In this document: in pieces, positions 51,774 through 60,915 of the stretch
Layout of the letters: every line of letters starts with the position of its first letter
Numbering within the stretch: position 1 is the stretch's first letter
Assembly: GCF_029407905.1 (NCBI RefSeq)
Contig: NC_073627.1
Coordinates: forward strand, 45,935,001-45,999,000
Reading direction: 5' to 3'
Length of the DNA: 64,000 nucleotides
From: Bubalus kerabau
Taxonomy: Eukaryota > Chordata > Mammalia > Artiodactyla > Bovidae
Notes under the pieces: model-generated
Seen by the model: the letters and a program-made list of their open reading frames with translations, nothing else
The model's database searches: none
What the model was told of the DNA's origin: nothing
Made by a program: the position numbers and the translations under genes

Positions 51774-52375
51774 CAGAGAAAGTCCCCTACATATGAACCA
51801 GTTCAGTTTGTTCCTAAGTTCAACAAAGTTGGCCTAGGTACACAGCTAACACGATCATTATATAGTACTGTACTCTAACAGGTTTATAATATTTCCCTGA
51901 TAGCTCAGACAGTAAAGAACCTGCCTGCAATGTGGAAGACTCAGGTTTTATCCCTGGGTTGGGAAGATCCCCTGGAGAAGGGAATGGCAATCCACTCCAA
52001 TATTCCTGCCTAGGGAATTCCATGGGCAGAGGAGATGCGTCACTTTTCACATAAATAATACAGAAAAAGAAACACATACACAAAATATAAAAACAAATTA
52101 ATCTTATAGGGCAGTGCCTCGCAAAGTACAGCAGTACCAGCTAGGTCACCACTGCCCTTAGCCTTGCTTCTGGGTACCCTGGGCTTGAAATAAAGACACT
52201 GCACTACGGTACCCTATACAGTAAAGTATATGAAACCACAATTACTTGTAAAGGATGCACACACATGACAATGTGCACCAGTCACGTGAACTAACTTACG
52301 TGCCTGGACATGTGAACGCACACTTGCCTCTTTAAAAGTTCACAACTTGAAGGTTTGTGTGTAAGGGACTTACTG
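51774..52375 (+). mobile_element. Tigger-like (TcMar) non-autonomous DNA transposon, nested in LTR
   Basis: Terminal inverted repeats are visible: CAGAGAAAGTCCCCTACATA on the left, and the complement of GTAAGGGACTTACTG on the right (52361-52375), about 15-20 matching bases. TAG follows the right end, consistent with TA targeting. No transposase frame. A Bov-tA at 51888-52036 interrupts the body. Confidence 0.7.
51888..52036 (+). mobile_element. Bov-tA SINE, nested in Tigger-like element
   Basis: TATTTCCCTGATAGCTCAGA, CTGGGTTGGGAAGATCCCCT, GGCAATCCACTCCAATATTC and a tail stopping at CATGGGCAGAGGAGATG. The final third of the usual tail is missing. Confidence 0.92.
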
Positions 52376-52383
52376 TAGTCAAA

Positions 52384-52397
52384 CCGCCAGGGGGTGG
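52384..52397 (+). promoter_or_regulatory. CTCF-like core in LTR remnant
   Basis: CCGCCAGGGGGTGG is a good match to the CTCF core (CCRCCAGGGGGCGS). It lies in the short LTR remnant just beyond the Tigger-like element. A single motif does not prove binding. Confidence 0.35.
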
Positions 52398-52454
52398 GGT
52401 GGGGGTAGCGGCTTCCACATAGGAAGGGAAATACGATTTGGACCGTGGCACTGA

Positions 52455-53140
52455 CCTTCAGTGAGCTTCCTTCAGGGGGACAGAGGCCTCGCTGGAAGCT
52501 CAGAGATCGGGGTCTCACCCCAGCCTGCTCTTAACGGAAGTGTGGCTTTAAGTGAGTCACATGCCCTCCCCAGCATCATTCAGAAAATGAGGTGAAGCCT
52601 CAACATTCCTTCTCTCACTAAGATTCTAGGGGCTGTCCTGGGCTCTTGGGGTTTGGGGTGGGGAGACCCTCTCCCAGTCCTACAAGTCTCCCCCCAGCCC
52701 CGCCGAGGAAAGGCCGGGTCAGGAAGAGCTGGGCTGTTTTCTCTCCAGCTTTTCTAATGAATGTGCTTGGCACGGGGACTGTCTGTTGCCATGGTGATCG
52801 CTTCCTGTGGTGCTGGGCCTGGGAGACCCTCGACAGGGACTGCAGCATCTTGCGGGTGGGGGGGCTATTGGGAACAGGGGGTAGAGAGACATGTCGGTGA
52901 ATTCCAGCTTGGGACAAGGCCCAGAATCAGCAGATTTTCTAGCAGCACTGGCTGAACATGGAACTTGGGGAGACACAAAAGGATCTTGCAGTTCCTCAAA
53001 CCCCACCAATTCTACTGCTTTCTCTTCACAACCACAAGTAAGGGATGGTTTCTCTTCTGCTAGAGTTGACTCTTGTAGGCTGGAAGGCTCTCAGAAACCA
53101 ACATGAGGAGGAGGGGTGGGTGATAAGCAGTGTAGTGAAG
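52455..53140. other. Single-copy GC-rich DNA with an RFX-like site
   Basis: GTTGCCATGGTGAT (52785-52798) is a near-palindromic X-box of the RFX type. A MIR-like TTAAGTGAGTCACATGCCC lies near 52547-52567. No exon recognised; opposed frames at 52618-53009. Confidence 0.45.
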
Positions 53141-53144
53141 AATC

Positions 53145-53322
53145 TCGGTGCTCAACATGTGGTCCTGAGCACCAGCATCTGCTGCATCCTGCATCCCCTG
53201 GATGCTTGTTGGGATGCAGGGTCTTGGGACCCACGTCAGACCCACAGAATCAGAATCTGCATCTCAGCAAGCTCCCCAGGGATTTACATGCACATTAAAA
53301 TTCCAGAAACTCTGGTTCAGTA
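53145..53322 (-). mobile_element. MER5-type hAT element, antisense
   Basis: AACATGTGGTCCTGAGCACC, AGAATCAGAATCTGCATCTC and GATTTACATGCACATTAAAA follow the complement of MER5, in order. Confidence 0.78.
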
Positions 53323-53324
53323 GG

Positions 53325-53460
53325 AAGAACGCTGGCCCGGAAGCCAGCAGACTTGGTCCCGGGGCCAGCTTTGCCCTCTGCTCTGTGACTCTGACAAGAC
53401 ATTTTTGGTTCTCTGGGATTCAACTCCTATAAAATGGAGAGGTGACAAGACTCTTTCTCT
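53325..53460 (+). repeat. MIR SINE relic
   Basis: GAACGCTGGCCCGGAAGCC, TTTGCCCTCTGCTCTGTGAC and TCCTATAAAATGGAGAGGTG cover the MIR 5' half and core. Confidence 0.82.
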
Positions 53461-53845
53461 AAGATGACATTATCCTCCACTGAGAGGCTTTGCTGGGGAC
53501 AAGTTAGTGCATCCTGGAGGCCTCACCTGGCTCTAGAATCCAATGATCCTAACCATGCTGCCCTAGCCAACCTGTGGGAATCGGAACCATTAAGGGGGAC
53601 AAAGGTGACTGATGGTCTTTTGGATATATCTTCCCTTTTCTCCTTTGCCTTTCGCTTCGCTTTTCTCAGCTTTTGGAAACTGAGAAAGAACAGACAAATG
53701 TTCAAGGGACCTCTGTGTGATGAAAATGGGAAGTCAACAAATCTAGTCAAAGGGAAATAGGACCTGATTTTTCAGGGAGGGAGGAGGCTGTCCCTTCAGA
53801 CCAGACTCCATTCACAGCTCACACCCCAGAGTAGTCCGCTCAGCA
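53461..53845. other. Single-copy DNA, no gene seen
   Basis: Two opposed frames of about 75-98 codons and nothing recognised. Confidence 0.45.
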
Positions 53846-53847
53846 CA

Positions 53848-53966
53848 GTGCCTCTGAAGCTCAAGTGTGCATCAGAATCAACTGAAAGGCTGGCTAAAAC
53901 AGTGACTGCCAGGTTCCACGGAGTTTCCGACTCAGCTGGGGCCAAAAATGTGCATTTCTAATCCAA
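53848..53966 (+). mobile_element. MER5-type hAT element
   Basis: GTGCCTCTGAAGCTCAAGTG, TGCATCAGAATCAACTGAAA and ATGTGCATTTCTAATCC match MER5 in sense orientation. It lies about 520 bp from an oppositely oriented copy at 53145. Confidence 0.8.
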
Positions 53967-55130
53967 GAGATAAGGATACTGGCAATCAACCCCCATCCTT
54001 GGGTGTATCCCAAAGTCATCTAGTTAATATAACAAGACACCGTCATTGCTCTTATCATTTAGGAAATTCCAAGTGTTCTAGAAGTTCTGTGCCAGAAGCA
54101 AGAGGAAGACCAAATATATATTTCTTATCATAAATCACAGTATCACAGGAGGAAAATGCGGCACATGTTAGCACATGAGGCTGGGCTGATGTCCTTACTC
54201 AGAGGTCAGTAAAGGAGGGCATGGGGGTGAGCAGGTTTCTTTCTGGAGACGCAGGGGGGCGGGGCAGCGGGGAGGACAGCGGTCCAGGCATGGGAACTGA
54301 CGGCAGAAGCCGCGACACTACCAGGGCCTGGCAGCAGGCTAAGCAGGTGCTGAGGTTCCTGAGCCATGAATCTCCCTGACCGGGCTGAGATGGAGGTAAC
54401 AAGTGCTGAGGAGTCAGGCAGCCCATGACTCCAAGTCTCTGGGAAACATGAGCGATGGGTAGGGTGGGAACCCAGAAAGGATAAGGCCCAGCTGTGCTGA
54501 GCATAGACCAGGATGATGTCACCCGTAGGTGCCATCACTGGGGAAAGTCACAAGCTAGCTCTCTTGTCCAGGAATGGGCTTTCCCCTTGTGGTCTTCCCA
54601 AGGGTAGAAACCTGTGAATTCTAGTAACAGCTGAAAACTGGAATTTCTCACCTGCAAAGGCCAAAAACCTGTGCTGTGCCAAGTTCATGGGGGAGAGGGA
54701 GGGGTCGTTTCTCAGTGTCTGGAGCCCAGATGGAGCTCCACAGAGTGGGCAGTTTTCCAGTCAGTCCTTTCTGTTCACAGATGGAAGTGGGCCCACAAAC
54801 CTTTGAGAGCCAAAGGACCCTTAACAGACTACCTTGTTGACTTCTCATTTTAAAGATAGGGTTGTTACATGTGGACAGTGCCTCTCTGTCTGCAATGCAT
54901 GCTCCAGGAAACGCTCCTCCCCTTCTTTACCCTGTGCTGAAAGGGCAGCCTTAATTAGCCAAGTTTAGACCAAGTGACTCACCACTCCTTTCCAGCCATA
55001 TCTGATTGGAGAAGAGTTAGTCACCTAATCCAAGGGGAGCCAATCTATTGGCTGGTCAATGACCAATCAGATTCAGTCTTTCTCAAAAATTTGAGCGTCC
55101 CCGTGAGACTGGAGTGCCACATTGGTCCAT
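53967..55130. other. Single-copy DNA, no gene seen
   Basis: More than 1.1 kb without a recognised repeat. Two minus-strand frames of about 108 codons (54199-54538) overlap in different phases with no domain. Confidence 0.45.
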
Positions 55131-55136
55131 TTTTGT

Positions 55137-55200
55137 GGAGAGAGAAAAGGAAGAGAAAAAAGAGAGGGAGAGAAAGAGAAAAGAGAGGAGAGAAAAGGGC
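55137..55200 (+). repeat. GA-rich purine tract
   Basis: About 64 bases of almost pure purine (GAGAGAAAAGGAAGAGAAAA onwards). Such mirror-like polypurine tracts can adopt triplex structure and slip during replication. Confidence 0.9.
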
Positions 55201-55254
55201 GGAAATCTCAACATTTCCAACTAGATGTTTCACAGGTCCCCCAAAGCCATTATG

Positions 55255-55370
55255 GCAACAACCAACTAGAGATTAGCCCCTGCTTGCCACAGCTAGAGAA
55301 AGCCCGCACAGCAAGGAAGACCCAGCACAGCCACCCCCCCAAAAAAATTCTTTTTAATAAATCTTAAAAA
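55255..55370 (+). mobile_element. CHR-type SINE, 3' part only
   Basis: AACAACCAACTAGAGATTAG, CCCCTGCTTGCCACAGCTAG, GCAAGGAAGACCCAGCACAG and an A/T-rich end are the long-form CHR tail. The tRNA-like head is absent, so the copy is 5'-truncated. Confidence 0.85.
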
Positions 55371-56035
55371 ATACTGCAATGTAGGGATCTCTGCTTATGA
55401 TACTGAAAAATATGTGTGTATAGCAATGTATGAGATTCCAAATGAACAAGTAAAATAATGGGGTTAAATGCCTGATACAGTTCTTGCTCTTTAAAATGAC
55501 TTAAACAACTATCATCAAGAGGATTCTTGTATCATGTTTCAAAACATAAATACCTTTAAACTAGATTGCCTGAACATTACTTCCAAGGTTTAACCTAAAC
55601 CTCAGTAGGTTAAACAGTTGTGCTCTTTACCATCTTATACCAATAATATAGATAGAAAAATCAAGCTGGAAACCAGGGAAGAGAAACATAAAATTACAAG
55701 AGCTGTTCACTGGCTTTCCTGTCTTCCATGGCCCACTTATCCTCTTCAACACCACCATGGAAGCCAAAGTTAAAATTGTGCAGGCCCCTAGCCTGCCGCA
55801 GCACCAAGACACAAATATTACTGAGACACAGGCCTACCCTGGAGCATCTCCTTGGCTGTTACTAGGGTCACTTCTACTCATAGTCACACACCAAAAGAAG
55901 GGTGAGCCAGCTACAATCCAATCTGGGGGAAAAGAGATTTGCTACAATGACTATATAAACGAGAACTACATATCATTTTTATCTATTGAAAGTAACAAAA
56001 CATTAAAAAAAAAGCTATAATGCTTAATAGAGGTG
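55371..56035. other. Single-copy AT-rich DNA, no gene seen
   Basis: No repeat or gene recognised. Confidence 0.4.
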
Positions 56036-56240
56036 TTGAAGTGGTGAGATGCCATGCTCATACATTGCTGATGGAGTGTAAATTGTACAGGACTGGGAGG
56101 TGGGGAGCAATTATGTTGTATCTACGGAGAGCCTAAAAATACTCAGAGTTGAGGATTTATGTTAAGGAAAACATGAAATCCAGAGAAGTTTATGAACACA
56201 AAGATATTCGTGGCAGTGTTCTTTAGAACGGTTTTCCTGT
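56036..56240 (+). mobile_element. Old L1 LINE, ORF2 3' region
   Basis: GCTCATACATTGCTGATGGA, GTGTAAATTGTACAGGACTG and TTTATGAACACAAAGATATT, GTGGCAGTGTTCTTTAGAAC are diverged L1 ORF2-end words. Confidence 0.6.
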
Positions 56241-56257
56241 ATCTCCAGGTTTTCAGG

Positions 56258-56605
56258 GCTTCTTTTTTGGTTGTGGCTTTTTGACAGGAAAGTAGGCCTT
56301 ACTGGTGGGCATGATTAAGGAGAGGATGGTGCCAAGTATCTCATAAGCCCAGGGCCTACCACTTATCCAGCCAGCCACGACTACAGAGGTATCTGACCCC
56401 ACGGCCCTCTGGGGTGAGCTGCTTTTCTGCTGCCGTGTTTTCATATTTATCTGCATTGAACTTAGCAAATCACTTCTTGGAGATGTGGATTTTCTGGCAG
56501 CCAGGGAACTTGAACTTGGCCCTGCAGAGGGCCTCAATCACTGGCTCCTTGTTCTGCAGCTTGGTGCGGATAGATACCTGTCTGGAGCTTAGACTGAGGA
56601 CAGCA
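56258..56605 (-). pseudogene. RPL10: RPL10 processed pseudogene, 5'-truncated
   Basis: Minus-strand sequence encodes a decayed C-terminal third of ribosomal protein L10 (large-subunit protein uL16). From memory of the family, I read SIRTKLQNKE (about 56545-56574), IEAL, AKFKFPG and QKIHISKK. A TGA at 56470-56472 then replaces the expected tryptophan, and a codon is missing just after. FNAD follows, then DKW and a TAG (56356-56358) in place of arginine. The 3' UTR words follow, then a degenerate A-rich tail (complement at about 56259-56283). At the 5' side the match jumps from the LQTG region directly to SIRT, so about 75 bases of the gene are absent. No introns: it is a retrocopy. Beyond about 56605 the sequence is no longer recognisable as RPL10. 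It is not expected to make protein. Confidence 0.9.
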
Positions 56606-57648
56606 TGCCAGTCATGAAAGTCCACTGGAAAGCGTTGTCTTCAAGGTCCCTTAGGGCAACCTGTACAGACAACTGACTGCTTACACCACCAGGGAGGCTG
56701 CTCTGTGCAGCCACTGCACCCTGGGACCCCACAGGGAAAAGCACGCAGTCAGCTTGATTGGCTGCAAAAGGGCTTCTTTTTCTGTTTATGTGTTTCATAC
56801 ACCAATGGCCTACGACTGTGTCAGGCTCATCACTGGCTGTGCCCCTCCTCCTCATTCTAGCAGGATACGGGCCCAGTTTTGGCCAGGGCTGTATTTCTGC
56901 TGCAGAGTAGACCTTCCTGGGCACATCTGATAAACCAATAGGACAGGCTTGCCCATGACTCTACCCAGAGAGATAACTGTATCCAACAAGGAAAAGGTGG
57001 CAGGCCCACTCAAGTCTGCTCAGGGACTGAAACTTCAGGGGTCAGAGGTCAGAGGGGAGGGGTGAGTTCAAGTCCTGTGTGAATCCCAGGCAGAGATGAG
57101 GCTGCAAATAAAAGCTGAAAGAGCTATTTCACCGGAACCTTTGAATGACATTGGTACTAAATGTTCCTCCACTCTGAGGAGGGTATCTCAAAGCATTCCA
57201 CAAAGTATGACATGAGGCCTTGTCCTCACTTCCTCATAGAGCTTAGCATGCTTCTGCCCTGGCAGGTGGTTCGACAGTGGGTCCCAGGCTCCTCCACTCC
57301 CAGCCTGGAGGCCTCAAGTGTCTGATGTTGACATTGATGAGCACCTGGAGGGCTTCTGTTTGGACTCCCAGAAAGAAAGAAGAGACTGGAGACCCTTCAG
57401 GCATGCATGAAAGCTGACAGTCACCCAGGAAAAAAACATTAGCAAAACATTCCAACTCTAGGAGTTTTACTATCTCCAAAATATTTTTATGACCTCCTTT
57501 TCATTTGGTCCTTCCAGCAAGGAGTTCTTCCTTTCAGTTTCAGTTAAGGAAACTGGGGCCCAGAGGCCACCTTCTTTGCTAAAGACCATCCCTGTGGTCA
57601 TCCACACAGCCCAGCATCTCTGCTTTACTTTGGCACACCACAGGGGAC
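56606..57648. other. Unassigned DNA upstream of the RPL10 retrocopy
   Basis: A 111-codon minus-strand frame (56589-56924) covers the region where the rest of RPL10 would be, but its residues do not match RPL10 and I do not recognise them. The remainder is single-copy. Confidence 0.4.
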
Positions 57649-57649
57649 T

Positions 57650-57848
57650 GTGGGTTTCCCAGGGGGCTCAGCTGTAAAGAATTCACCTGCCTATACCGGA
57701 GACGCGGGTTCATTTCCTAGGTCAGGAAGATCCCCTGGAGGAGGAAATGGCAACCCACTCCAGTATTCCTGTCTGGGAAATCCCATGCACAGAGGAGCCT
57801 GGTGGGTCTCAGGGTCACAAAGAGTCAGACACAACTGAGCAGCATGCA
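57650..57848 (+). mobile_element. Bov-tA SINE
   Basis: GGGTTTCCCAGGGGGCTCAG, GTCAGGAAGATCCCCTGGAG, AACCCACTCCAGTATTCCTG and GTCAGACACAACTGAGCAGC run head to tail. The tail lacks about 10 bases (GGTGGGTCTCAGGGTCAC instead of the longer usual block). Confidence 0.93.
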
Positions 57849-57959
57849 TGCAAGGGCCTTTATCCTGGATCCAGCCTTAGGGGAGAGGTTCAGAAAGATG
57901 TTGCAACCTTCAGCCTAGGTCTGATTCAGGGAGAGAAGGAAACTCTTTTTGAGCCTTTA

Positions 57960-58345
57960 CTAAGTATATTATGTTTTTAAAATCTCACAACAGTCTTCTA
58001 AGGTAACAGACACTCAAGAGAGCACTTATACATCTCAGACACTTCCCAGAGTACCTTATAGACATTAAGTCTTCTGACCCTCCACCATCCCTAGGAGGTG
58101 GTTACAGCAAGTACGATCACCATGATGAGGAAACTAAGCCCAGAAAGGTCAAGTAGATTGCCCACATGGCTCACAAGAGGTGGAGCCAAGATTTAAACCT
58201 GGCATTTATTCCCTGAGGCCAAGGTTAATCCAGATTTACAGATGAGGAAATTGAAGCTCAGAAGCTCATTTGACACCTCCCAGTTGGGAAAGAGCAGGGT
58301 CAAGAGTCAAATTCAGAACTTCCTGCTTCTCATTCACAGTGCGTT
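57960..58345 (+). repeat. Two MIR relics in tandem
   Basis: First copy about 58015-58205: CCCTAGGAGGTGGTTACAGC, GATGAGGAAACTAAGCCCAG, AGGTGGAGCCAAGATTTAAA. Second about 58225-58345: TTTACAGATGAGGAAATTGA, AGAGCAGGGTCAAGAGTCAA. Both sense. Earlier bases (57960) may be the start of the first. Confidence 0.8.
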
Positions 58346-58611
58346 ATAGGTCCTCTTTCAGTGGACCAATGAGCAAGGCAGCTCGCTTTCTCTTCTCTTT
58401 TAGCACCAGGGCTTTCTCTTCTCCCTCCTTGCCTCTGCACCACCCATCTGCCTATGCACAACAGTCTGTGAATACAAAATGCATACCTATAGACATGTAA
58501 TCAACCACACAAACCTACAGCCAAACACTTATAGACATACAATCAAACTACCAAAACAACAAAAAAAACACAAAGAAAAAAAATTGAAAACAAAGGAAAT
58601 AACAACATATT
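58346..58611. other. Single-copy DNA, A-rich near the end
   Basis: No gene or repeat. An A-rich stretch (AACAAAAAAAACACAAAG) lies at about 58558-58600. Confidence 0.45.
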
Positions 58612-59044
58612 TCGTGTTGTTTTTGCTCAGTCACTAAGTCATGTCTGACTCTGCAAACCTGTGAACTATAGCACACCAGGCTTCCCTGTCCTTCACTATC
58701 TCCCAGAGTTTGCTCAAACTCATGTCCATTCAGTCGGTGATGCCATCCAACCATCTCATTCTCTGTCGCCGCCTTCTCCTCTCACCCTCGATCATTTTGA
58801 GCATCAGGGTCTTTTGCAGTGAGTTGGCTCTCTGCATCAGGTGGCTGAAGTACTGGAGCTTCAGCATCAGTCCTTCCAATGAATATTCAGGACTGATTTC
58901 CTTCAGGATTGACTCGCTTGATCTCCTTGCTGTCCAAGGGACTCTCAAGACTTATTCTAGCACCTCTCTCAAGACTCTCAAGACTCATTCTAGCACCACA
59001 GTTCGAAAGCATCAATTCTTCAGTGCTCAGCCTTCTTTAATATA
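58612..59044 (-). mobile_element. BovB 3'-end copy, antisense, with small tandem duplication
   Basis: From CTCAGTCACTAAGTCATGTC through TCTCCCAGAGTTTGCTCAAA and CATCCAACCATCTCATTCTC to AAGCATCAATTCTTCAGTGC, the complement of the BovB end. It starts downstream of the reverse-transcriptase motifs. At 58940-58997 a 33-base unit beginning GACTCTCAAGACT is repeated once, the second copy partial. Confidence 0.94.
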
Positions 59045-59066
59045 CTTCATACTAAGGAGCAATGTT

Positions 59067-59086
59067 TTGTGTGTGTGTGTGTGTGG
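59067..59086 (+). repeat. (GT)n microsatellite
   Basis: About nine GT units, then a GG break and one more GTGTG. Likely polymorphic. Confidence 0.95.
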
Positions 59087-59094
59087 TGTGTAAA

Positions 59095-59308
59095 ACTGAC
59101 TTTTCATCAGAAAGAATGGCGGCCAAGAAACAGTGGAACAACATCTTTAAAGCACAGAGGAAAAATTCTGTCAACTCAGAATTTTATATCCAGTGAAAAT
59201 AGCTTTCAAAAATGAAAGTGAAACAAAGACATTTTCAGATACATGAAAGACAAGAGGATTCCTCACCAGGAGACTCATCCAAAAGAAATGCTAAAGAAGT
59301 TCTTCAGA
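59095..59308 (+). mobile_element. L1 LINE ORF2 fragment, split by two SINEs
   Basis: ATTCTGTCAACTCAGAATTT, AAGACATTTTCAGATACATG and AGAAATGCTAAAGAAGTTCT are L1 ORF2 words. The L1 continues at 59523-59610 and again at 59729-59900 after two SINE insertions. Confidence 0.85.
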
Positions 59309-59522
59309 TATGTGTTCATGCTCAATCGTGTCTGACTCTTCGTGACTCCACAGACTGTAGCCTCCAGGCTCCTCTGTCCATGGGATTTCCCAGGCAAGAA
59401 TACTGGAGTGGGCTGCCATTTCCTCCTCTCGCGGATCTTCCCAACCCAGGGACTGAACCCATGTCTCTCATGTCTCTTGCACTGGCAGCAGAACTCTTTG
59501 CCACTGTGCCACCTGGGAAGCC
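59309..59522 (-). mobile_element. Bov-tA SINE, antisense, nested in L1
   Basis: ATGCTCAATCGTGTCTGACT, CTCCTCTGTCCATGGGATTT and the head complement GTGCCACCTGGGAAGCCC. The L1 word AAGTTCTTCAGA is present on both sides (about 59297-59308 and 59523-59534), a 12-bp target-site duplication. Confidence 0.95.
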
Positions 59523-59900
59523 CAAGTTCTTCAGAAGGAAGAAAGAGCAAAGGAAGAACAAAGGCACAGGCAAACTTGGGTAAATATAGAAAACTATTTC
59601 CCTTTTCGCTTGTTTGTTTTGGTTTTGGGGGACTGTGCCATTTGGATGGTTGGATCAACCAGGGATTGAACCCGGGTCCTTGGCAGTGAAAGCACAGAGT
59701 CCTAACCACTGGGCCACCAGGGAATTCCCCATTTCCCTTGTCTTAAGGCGCATGTGACTGTGTAAAGCAACAATGTAACAATAAATTGTGGGTTTGCAGT
59801 GCATGTAGATGTGATATATAGGACAGCTGGGGTGGGGTCATGGTTAATGGGCCCATAGAGCTGCAAGGTTTTTATATGTCATGAGAGTACAAGTAGTCAG
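59523..59900 (+). mobile_element. L1 LINE ORF2 continuation
   Basis: AAGGCACAGGCAAACTTGGG before, and ATAAATTGTGGGTTTGCAGT, TGTAGATGTGATATATAGGA and GCTGCAAGGTTTTTATATGT after, a CHR at 59620-59728. The order matches L1. Confidence 0.75.
59620..59728 (-). mobile_element. CHR-type SINE, antisense, nested in L1
   Basis: ACCAGGGATTGAACCCGGGT, GTCCTAACCACTGGGCCACC and AGGGAATTCCCC. ATTTCCCTT occurs on both sides (near 59596 and 59730) and probably marks the insertion. Confidence 0.92.
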
Positions 59901-59904
59901 TCAG

Positions 59905-60760
59905 GAAGTGGTAACGTCAAGGATGACTAATGCCCAGATCTCATCCTCTTTGTCTGCATCAGACAAGAAAAGTAAGCGGGCAGGAAGAGAAAACTAGACC
60001 AGGGAGAGAGTGGCTGCTTCGGGGCGAACAGCTGCCCGACCCGGAGGATTCCCAGACCTCAAAGTCTAGCCCAGTGAATGACAGGACCCCACGTGCCTGG
60101 GCAGGGATGGGGCCCAAGGGAAGGGGTCTCGTCAGCCCCTGTGTCTGAGCAGACGCACCTGGGATAAGGTGTCCTCCAGAGAGAATAGGGAGGTTCCTGT
60201 GGCCACAGTGAATCCCACCCCTGACCAGGGACTGGCTAACTCTCCACAGATGGCACCATGCCAGCTATCCAGGCTAGCTGAGCCTATGCAGAAGACCTAG
60301 ACAAAGTATTGGGGGAGCTGGGGTGGGGTACAGGTGTTACCCCAGCACCCCGGAGTCAGCCTCGTAGACTGTGGGAAGCCTGTTCCCTTCATACAATATA
60401 CTGAGGTGGAGCCCAAAGTCCAGACTTTGGGCTCATCACCCCAGAACCAGCCCTGCCACGCCAGCTCAGCAGCATCCACAGAGTTGGGTGCCTCCCTGCT
60501 CAGTGTCTAAGCTTCAGCTCCAGGGGCCCCTCCAAGCTCCTAGACTCTGGCACCCCAGCCTCTTCCCAGGAGGTGAAAGCTGCTTTCTATAGTTCTTTTC
60601 TCCAGATTTCTTTTCCTGCTTAATATAAATACTTATATTAAATTTCCTCTGAAGAAATTCTGCCGTGATTTCTGTTTTCCTGCCAGACTCCTGCTGATAC
60701 GGAAAGAAACAAAGGTGCTCCTCCCAGAAGCCTGACGTGGCCCACAGGAGACAGTTGTGG
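59905..60760. other. Single-copy GC-rich DNA, no gene seen
   Basis: No repeat recognised. A 17-base word pair lies near 60401-60432: CCCAAAGTCCAGACTTTGGG (60412-60431) is a perfect palindrome. Small frames only. Confidence 0.5.
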
Positions 60761-60764
60761 GACA

Positions 60765-60915
60765 GAGGGAAAGGCTTGGCTTTGGGCTCTGGTGGTCCCA
60801 AATTCAAATCCCAGCTCTGCTTTCATTCCCCAAGTGACTCCAGGCAAGCCTCAGCTTCTGCAACTTTCTCTGAGCCTGAGTTTTCTCACTTGAAAATAGG
60901 TTTGATAGCACAAAC
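60765..60915 (+). repeat. MIR SINE relic
   Basis: GCTTGGCTTTGGGCTCTGG, CAAATCCCAGCTCTGCTTTC and GAGCCTGAGTTTTCTCACTT give the MIR 5' half in order. Confidence 0.85.

Larger units (their letters stand above)
51459..52450 (-). mobile_element. MaLR-type LTR, antisense, split by a Tigger-like element
   Basis: Left part 51459-51773: TGTCGTAACAAAATACTACA, ATTTTCTCACTGTCCTGGAG, TTTTTATAAGGCTAGGGTCC and GATCTTATTTAACCTTAATT, the complement of a MaLR LTR. Right part 52376-52450: GGGGGTAGCGGCTTCCACAT and ACGATTTGGACCGTGGCA continue the same consensus. The outer bases are TG and CA, typical LTR termini. The 602 bp between are a DNA transposon, itself carrying a SINE. Confidence 0.78.
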
